Assembly (NCBI RefSeq): GCF_938029485.1 | Contig: NZ_CALHGC010000035.1 | Span: 1 to 19,084, forward strand | Source of the DNA: an uncultured Treponema sp. | GTDB taxonomy: Bacteria > Spirochaetota > Spirochaetia > Treponematales > Treponemataceae | DNA: 19,084 bases | Direction of reading: 5' to 3' | Shown: positions 14,711-19,084 of the stretch, piece by piece | Position numbering within the stretch: position 1 is the stretch's first letter | Layout of the letters: every line of letters begins with the position of its first letter | The notes under the pieces: model-generated | What the model was told of the DNA's origin: nothing | Seen by the model: the letters and a program-made list of their open reading frames with translations, nothing else | The model's database searches: none | Translations under genes and position numbers: made by a program

Positions 14711-14832
14711 TTTTGAAAATATACGGTGCATCTACTGCGTCGTTACGCAAAAGCGAATGCTCAACGTACAACAAGTACGCCTCCGCTTCGCTTTTGCTAA
14801 ACTCCTTGTATCTGCATCGTCTCTTTTCAAAA
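14711..14832. mobile_element. MITE-like inverted-repeat element
   Basis: About 122 bp. The ends form a 19-bp inverted repeat with about 16 matches (left 14711-14729, right 14814-14832). Inside is a second, nested hairpin: GCAAAAGCGA (14747-14756) with TCGCTTTTGC (14788-14797), and within that CGTAC-AACAA-GTACG (14765-14779). There is no coding capacity worth the name. Such nested palindromes are typical of non-autonomous miniature elements or of structured small RNAs; I cannot name the family. It begins 9 bp upstream of the lepA -35 box. Confidence 0.5.
14721..14738 (+). repeat. Direct repeat A, 18 bp
   Basis: ATACGGTGCATCTACTGC, inside the left end of the inverted-repeat element. It recurs at 14849-14866 with 17 of 18 identical bases, 128 bp further on. 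Confidence 0.85.
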
Positions 14833-14836
14833 ACAC

Positions 14837-14905
14837 TGATTCAAAAACATACGGCGCATCTACTGCCTCCAGCGATGTTTTGTACGCGCACAAAACTCGC
14901 TTTCA
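14837..14905. repeat. Partial second copy of the element end with its own hairpin
   Basis: The direct repeat ATACGGCGCATCTACTGC (14849-14866) is followed by a strong hairpin: AGCGATGTTTTGT (14871-14883), loop ACGCGC, and ACAAAACTCGCT (14890-14901), 12 paired bases with one bulged T. The end sequence is shared with the element at 14711-14832, but the interior differs. This suggests a second family member or a remnant. Confidence 0.6.
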
Positions 14906-14987
14906 AATGGTCTCACAGTCTCAATTTTTCCGTGGTTTTTATCTATTCTACCTAATGCGTTTAGCCATTTGTCAGAAAAATGTGCGA

Positions 14988-15003
14988 AATTTTGCTCAAA
15001 ATT
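14988..15003. promoter_or_regulatory. Operator-like dyad upstream of cstA
   Basis: AATTTTG-CT-CAAAATT, a 7+7-bp perfect dyad whose centre lies about 58 bases upstream of the expected cstA transcription start, just ahead of the -35 box. This position suits an activator. AT-rich dyads arise by chance, so it is tentative. Confidence 0.3.
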
Positions 15004-15018
15004 AAATAGGATTTTTTA

Positions 15019-15047
15019 TTTACAAGCGGGAAAAACGGATTTATAAT
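15019..15047 (+). promoter_or_regulatory. Strong sigma-70 promoter of cstA
   Basis: TTTACA (15019-15024), a 17-base spacer, and a perfect TATAAT (15042-15047). The expected start near 15054 gives a leader of about 67 bases. Confidence 0.8.
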
Positions 15048-15056
15048 TTAAATGTA

Positions 15057-15089
15057 ATGACCCAACAGTAATGCAAGCTAAAGGGTCAT
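15057..15089 (+). promoter_or_regulatory. Leader hairpin of cstA
   Basis: ATGACCC (15057-15063) pairs with GGGTCAT (15083-15089) around a 19-base loop, at the very start of the predicted mRNA and 31 bases before the ATG. It may stabilise the mRNA or be a regulator's binding site; it does not mask the ribosome binding site. Confidence 0.45.
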
Positions 15090-15120
15090 GCATAAATCCA
15101 ATTCACAGGAGGTACTCTTT

Positions 15121-16629
15121 ATGGTAACGTTTTTGCTGTGTGTTGCAGCACTCATTGTCGGTTACTTGGTGTACGGTACGTTTGTAGAAAAAGTGTTTAG
15201 TCCGAATGAATCAAATCGGACGCCCGCTATGGCTAATCCTGACGGAATAGACTATGTTCCGATCTCAAAGCCGAAAGCTTTTTTAATTCAGCTTTTAAAT
15301 ATTGCCGGTTTAGGACCGATCTTCGGCGCAATTTCCGGCGCTCTCTGGGGGCCGAGCGTCTATCTCTGGATTGTCGGCGGTACGCTGCTCGCAGGCGGTG
15401 TGCACGATTATCTTTCCGGTATGCTTTCGGTGCGGAACGACGGCGCCAGTATTACCGAAATTACCGGTAAATACTTAGGCCATACGATGCAGAACGTCAT
15501 GCGCGTATTCGGGTTAGTGCTGCTTGTTATGGTCGGTGTCGTATTTATGGTAGGCCCGGCGGGACTTCTTGCGCTGCTGACTCCGGAATGGCTCAATGTA
15601 AAAGTGTGGACAATCATCATATTAGTCTATTATTTCCTTGCAACGCTTCTTCCGGTTGATAAGATCATTGCACGCCTCTATCCGATTTTCGGTATTTTCC
15701 TTATTTTGATGGCTGTCGGCGTTTCGATTGCTACAATGATAAACAGCGGAACCCGTCCTATGATGGAGTTGACGCTCGAAAACTTGTATCCAAGCGCACA
15801 TCAGCGCCCCATTTGGCCGTTGATGTTTATTACGGTAGCGTGTGGAGCTATTTCCGGTTTCCATGCAACACAGTCCCCGATTGTTTCGCGTACGTTAAAA
15901 AATGAAAAAGAGGGGCGCTGGGTTTTCTACGGCGCAATGGTTGCCGAAGGAATTATCGCGATGGTATGGGCATCGGCAGCAATAGCCTTCTTTTGGAACA
16001 AAGACGGCTCGGGGACCGGTTTAAAAGCCCTTCTTGATATCGGCGGCGGAAACTCAAAATCGGTATACGCGATTTGTACCGGTCTTCTCGGAACGGTCGG
16101 CGGAGCAATCGCGATGGTCGGCGTTATCGCCTGCCCCATCACATCAGGTGATACTGCATTCCGCAGCGCCCGTATGATTGTCTTTGACTGGTTCAAACTT
16201 GATGAAAAGAATCTGAAGACGAGGCTTTCAATCGCAGTGCCGCTGCTGCTTATCGGATACTGTATTTCGCTTATCAATTACAATGTTGTGTGGCGCTATT
16301 TCTCATGGTCAAACCAAACCCTTGCGATGATTGTCTTATGGACGGGCGGTGCTTATCTCGCAACAAATTATCCTAACCGGAACCGATGCTGGATTGCCGT
16401 TATTCCCGCAACCTTTATGTCGGCCGTTTCCGTTACCTATCTTATGTATGCGCCTGAATGCTTTAATCTGGTTCGGCTCGGTATGCAGGGCATTACGATT
16501 TCGTATGCGGTAGGTATTGTTGTTGCAGCGGTGTTCTTTATCATCTTTATGACAAGAATTTACCTGCGCCCTCAACAGAGCCTCGAAAATCAAGGAAAGA
16601 TCATTATCGGACGCGTTCATAATAAGTAA
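15121..16629 (+). CDS. cstA: CstA-family carbon-starvation transporter (short form)
   Basis: Polytopic inner-membrane transporter of the CstA family, whose members take up peptides or pyruvate. The protein of 502 residues is shorter than the roughly 700 of E. coli CstA. Family landmarks are clear: NPDGIDYVPISKP near the start, LLNIAGLGPIFGAISGALWGP, GGVHDYLSGMLSVRNDGASI, HATQSPIVSRTLKNE and ACPITSGDTAFRSARMI, with more than ten hydrophobic segments. An ATG at 15088 is in frame, but AGGAGGT seven bases before the ATG at 15121 fixes the start there. It has its own strong promoter and leader. A peptide-using spirochaete would benefit from it, as from pepT (inference). Confidence 0.93.
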   Translation: MVTFLLCVAALIVGYLVYGTFVEKVFSPNESNRTPAMANPDGIDYVPISKPKAFLIQLLNIAGLGPIFGAISGALWGPSVYLWIVGGTLLAGGVHDYLSGMLSVRNDGASITEITGKYLGHTMQNVMRVFGLVLLVMVGVVFMVGPAGLLALLTPEWLNVKVWTIIILVYYFLATLLPVDKIIARLYPIFGIFLILMAVGVSIATMINSGTRPMMELTLENLYPSAHQRPIWPLMFITVACGAISGFHATQSPIVSRTLKNEKEGRWVFYGAMVAEGIIAMVWASAAIAFFWNKDGSGTGLKALLDIGGGNSKSVYAICTGLLGTVGGAIAMVGVIACPITSGDTAFRSARMIVFDWFKLDEKNLKTRLSIAVPLLLIGYCISLINYNVVWRYFSWSNQTLAMIVLWTGGAYLATNYPNRNRCWIAVIPATFMSAVSVTYLMYAPECFNLVRLGMQGITISYAVGIVVAAVFFIIFMTRIYLRPQQSLENQGKIIIGRVHNK

Positions 16630-16693
16630 TTTTAGGGTAAAGCATCAGGTCTTTATAATGCGGAATCCTTGAAAAAAAGAGCCGTCTTGTCCC
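16630..16693. other. Convergent gap between cstA and mutL
   Basis: 64 bases with no clear hairpin-plus-T-run. A run of seven A (about 16673-16679) could serve mutL as a weak U-tract. How the two transcripts end is not visible. Confidence 0.4.
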
Positions 16694-18700
16694 CTACGTC
16701 CGTTTGACCCGTTTAAAGAGTTCCTCACGGGTGAGCACAATCCAGATGGGGCGGCCGTGGGGACAGATCGGCTCGGGGAGTTCAAAGGCCTGAGCCGCGA
16801 TGCGCTGCTGCGTTACGGGATCGAGTATGGCATGATCCTTGCAGGCGGCACGGCAAGCAGCCGAGGCTAGAATCTGATACAGGATATTCCCCGCATTTTT
16901 GCGGACACCGGTAATGTCGCGGATAAGGTCGCGCTCCGTGCCTGTCCACCGTGCAGGTACGGCAGTTACCTGCCAAATGCCGGCGCCTTCATCGGCAAGA
17001 GCGAATCCCGCCTTGCACAACAACTCTCGGTGCTTCCTGATAAACGCATCGTCTTCTTCCGATGAGGTGATAATCCGGTAAGGGATTAACAGCTCCTGCA
17101 CCCCGCCGATATTGTGCTGCAGCTGCTCAAAAATAATCCGCTCGTGGGCGGCATGCTGATCGATTAAATACAGTGCATCGTTTTTTTCTACGGCGATAAA
17201 AGTACCGGCGACCTGTCCAAGCAGCTTAAAATCTGCAGAAGGAATATCCGGCGGATTCTGCATATATGGCGCCGTTCCCGAAGCTGTAGGCGCTGTGCCA
17301 TGATCTAGGGAAGCGCCGGCAGCCGCGTAGGAGAGGCTTTCCCAAGCTTCATCCGCAAAAGATGTGCCCATAGCTGCGGGAGGTGGGATGATGTGTCCTC
17401 CTGTCGAATAAGGCACCGCCGCTGTCGATGCTATTTGGCATAACGCACTACCGTACCTACCCTGTCTGTTACCGTATTCCGATTGAACACCGGATTGCTG
17501 CTTGAGATTTCCATCCGATTCACCGTGCTGAAAATCAAAAGGACGGGTGAGACCGGGGTCGTATTTTTCTTTTAAGAGATTTGCAACGGTGTGTTGCCGG
17601 TAAAATGATCCGACGGCACTGCTGACGGCGTGATGAATAGCGCTGTAATCCTGAAAGCGGGCTTCTTTTTTTGCAGGGTGGATATTAAAATCCACACGGG
17701 ATGGGGCTACCGTTAAGAATAAAAACGCAACAGGATGCCCCCCATTCGGAAAATACCCCTCGCTGCCGTACTCGATAGCCTGTGTAAGCCCGAATTCGGT
17801 AATTCTCCTGCCGTTGACAAAGACCATGATTGAGCGCTTATCGCTTCGAACAACATCGGGGCTGCCGAGTACAACACGGAATGAAAAATGCTCCCCGTTT
17901 CCTTCAATTTCAAAAAAGAGTGTTTCCGGTTCCTTAAACGAGAATGCTGCAAGGCAACGTTCTCGCAGCGACTGTGCGGAAGGAAGAAGAAAGCGGAGTT
18001 CTCCGTCCGTGCTAAAGCGCATTTCGATTGTATAGTGAGGAAGCGCTTTATCGAGAAATACCGTCCTGCACAGCGCCGTTTCGGCAGCTGCCCGCTTTAA
18101 AAACTGCTTGCGGGCAGGAAAATTTTCAAAGAGATTTTCTACTTGCACCACCGTACCGGCGTTTAAACGTGCCGGAAAAATCTTTCCCAGCTGCCACTTC
18201 CATGCGGCCGGACCGCTCCGTGTTGAAGTGATTTCCAAATCGCTGACCGCCTTAATGGAAGAAAGCGCTTCTCCGCGGAAGCCGAGACTGTGCAAGGAGA
18301 GCAAATCTTCCGCCGTCGCAATCTTGCTTGTCGTGTGGGTGTCCGTGCAGATGGCAAGATCTTCGCGGCTCATGCCGCAGCCGTTATCCGTCACACGAAT
18401 ACGCTCAATACCGCCGCCTAAAATTTCCACCTGCACCTTAGAAGAACCTGCGTCTATTGCATTATCTAAAAGCTCGCGGATAACAGCTGCGGGGCGGTCG
18501 ATAACTTCCCCTGCTGCAATCTTACGTGCCGTTTCCGGATTAAGAGCCTTTACCGGCTTGTACGCGGCGGAACCTGTCGGTAACACCGCCGCTTGCTCTA
18601 ATGCGACGAACCGGGGCGAATCAGAAGAAGCGAACTCCGCTGTTGTATCTGTGTGAGGAGATATTGAGGACGGTTCAAGCGATTGAGACGCGGTATCCAT
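16694..18700 (-). CDS. mutL: DNA mismatch repair protein MutL, endonuclease type, with N-terminal extension
   Basis: Mismatch-repair ATPase and nicking endonuclease. The GHKL ATPase domain carries GEVIDRPAAVIRELLDNAIDAG (E76, N80), DNGCGM at 105-110 and GFRGEAL at 140-146. The C-terminal domain has DQHAAHE with E520 and E525 from D514, matching the DQHA(X)2E(X)4E metal site; ACRAACKDH and CPHGRP (646-651) complete the endonuclease site. The 668-residue protein has an N-terminal addition of about 50 low-complexity residues before the usual start; no ATG lies nearer, though a GTG at residue 39 is a possible alternative start. A poorly conserved linker spans roughly 385-490. It starts 5 bases after xseB and converges on cstA. 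Confidence 0.93.
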   Translation of the reverse strand: MDTASQSLEPSSISPHTDTTAEFASSDSPRFVALEQAAVLPTGSAAYKPVKALNPETARKIAAGEVIDRPAAVIRELLDNAIDAGSSKVQVEILGGGIERIRVTDNGCGMSREDLAICTDTHTTSKIATAEDLLSLHSLGFRGEALSSIKAVSDLEITSTRSGPAAWKWQLGKIFPARLNAGTVVQVENLFENFPARKQFLKRAAAETALCRTVFLDKALPHYTIEMRFSTDGELRFLLPSAQSLRERCLAAFSFKEPETLFFEIEGNGEHFSFRVVLGSPDVVRSDKRSIMVFVNGRRITEFGLTQAIEYGSEGYFPNGGHPVAFLFLTVAPSRVDFNIHPAKKEARFQDYSAIHHAVSSAVGSFYRQHTVANLLKEKYDPGLTRPFDFQHGESDGNLKQQSGVQSEYGNRQGRYGSALCQIASTAAVPYSTGGHIIPPPAAMGTSFADEAWESLSYAAAGASLDHGTAPTASGTAPYMQNPPDIPSADFKLLGQVAGTFIAVEKNDALYLIDQHAAHERIIFEQLQHNIGGVQELLIPYRIITSSEEDDAFIRKHRELLCKAGFALADEGAGIWQVTAVPARWTGTERDLIRDITGVRKNAGNILYQILASAACRAACKDHAILDPVTQQRIAAQAFELPEPICPHGRPIWIVLTREELFKRVKRT

Positions 18701-18705
18701 AGGCT

Positions 18706-18939
18706 CTATATGTCATCAGTTGAAAACAGTTCCAGTTCAGGCTTATCCTGCGGCTGAACCGGCTGATTCATCAATATCTGTACCTTACTTTCTATTTTAT
18801 CAATGTCTTTTTCCAAGGTTTTAGCAAGCTTAATACCTTCTTCAAAAGAGGCCAGCGCATCTTCCAGCGGAAGATCGGCACTTTTAATTTTTTCGTTGAT
18901 TTCTTCAAGGCGAGCTAACCGTTCTTCAAATTTTTTCAA
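18706..18939 (-). CDS. xseB: Exodeoxyribonuclease VII small subunit
   Basis: Small subunit of exonuclease VII, which partners XseA (not visible here) in degrading single-stranded DNA. The start is the TTG at 18939, because GAAGGAG lies just upstream and because translation from it gives the family N-terminus (KKFEERLARLEEI) and a normal length of 77 residues. A longer open frame reaches an ATG at 19023, but it would add 28 residues unlike the family. LPLEDALASFEEGIKLAKTLEKDI is the helical family core. It ends 5 bases before mutL, with which it forms an operon. Confidence 0.92.
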   Translation of the reverse strand: MKKFEERLARLEEINEKIKSADLPLEDALASFEEGIKLAKTLEKDIDKIESKVQILMNQPVQPQDKPELELFSTDDI

Positions 18940-19072
18940 CGTCTTCTCCTTCTCTATTCGAGACAACCGTATTGGACTGCTTTTTAACACCCCCGCGCGA
19001 ATAAATGGCGATGATGATGGCATATATAGTTAGTGTCAATAACAGTAGTGCTTGAGCACGAAGTGTTTTCAC
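18926..19072 (-). CDS. Small single-pass membrane protein, unknown
   Basis: A reading frame open to the window edge ends at TGA 18928-18926, overlapping the first codons of xseB. From a GTG at 19072 it encodes about 48 residues: two basic residues, a hydrophobic segment (ALLLLTLTIYAIIIAIY), then a charged tail ending VEKI. The overlap with xseB suggests coupled translation. I do not recognise it. The GTG has no strong ribosome binding site, and the true start may lie beyond 19084. Confidence 0.5.
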   Translation of the reverse strand: MKTLRAQALLLLTLTIYAIIIAIYSRGGVKKQSNTVVSNREGEDVEKI

Positions 19073-19084
19073 CTCGTATATATT

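Noticed and set aside
14638..15005. Two overlapping plus-strand frames of about 105 codons in the lepA-cstA gap
   Set aside because: They run through the inverted-repeat element and start inside the lepA promoter region; composition and the absence of ribosome binding sites speak against coding.
1..19084. CRISPR array, tRNA or rRNA genes, prophage, IS transposase or defence cluster
   Set aside because: No regularly spaced repeats, cloverleaf folds, transposase motifs or known defence proteins were seen; nearly all long frames are conserved housekeeping genes.

Overview
The window looks like chromosomal backbone of a host-associated spirochaete, most probably a Treponema of the oral type. The basis is the gene set (a short ParC-like topoisomerase subunit, a degenerate LytR/CpsA/Psr protein beside yqeK-nadD, an Rpl21-Prp-Rpl27-Obg block, a Gx-type transporter, a short CstA), the moderate base composition, and resemblance of the proteins to Treponema families. 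The species assignment is an inference. I see no phage, IS transposase, CRISPR array, tRNA or rRNA gene, and no clear new multi-gene system. The unusual material is at the level of initiation signals, small repeats and protein architecture.

Layout. (1) 1-4060, minus strand: ribosomal and housekeeping operon read right to left: rplU, prp, rpmA, obg, nadD, yqeK and a truncated LytR/CpsA/Psr-like gene. The last four genes are packed with overlaps (ATGA or TTGA type). A textbook intrinsic terminator sits directly in front of the obg ribosome binding site. (2) 4061-4294: divergent promoter region with a good sigma-70 promoter on each strand. (3) 4295-12762, plus strand: three probable two-gene transcription units: slyD plus a Gx/ECF-like transporter; a DEAD-box RNA helicase plus pepT; a topoisomerase IV A subunit plus a long-chain acyl-CoA ligase. 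(4) 12763-12857: convergent gap with a perfect 12-bp palindromic hairpin. (5) lepA, minus strand. (6) 14664-15120: divergent intergenic region with a roughly 120-bp MITE-like inverted-repeat element, a second partial copy of its end, and a strong promoter with a leader hairpin for cstA. (7) cstA, plus strand. (8) mutL, xseB and a small membrane-protein ORF, minus strand, running off the right edge.

Main observations. First, slyD, the helicase, topoisomerase and lepA genes have sigma-70-like promoters whose -10 boxes end only 7-12 nt before the ATG and no Shine-Dalgarno sequence in that gap (lepA has one weak AGGA), so their mRNAs should be leaderless or nearly so. By contrast pepT, the acyl-CoA ligase, cstA, rpmA, rplU and xseB carry clear Shine-Dalgarno sequences. 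Second, palindromes of the form CCTCTAAAAAC-N4-GTTTTTAGAGG recur between genes. Third, the Gx transporter looks like a fusion of an S-component-like and a T-component-like half of an ECF transporter. Fourth, Prp protease is present although the adjacent L27 has no cleavable N-terminal extension.
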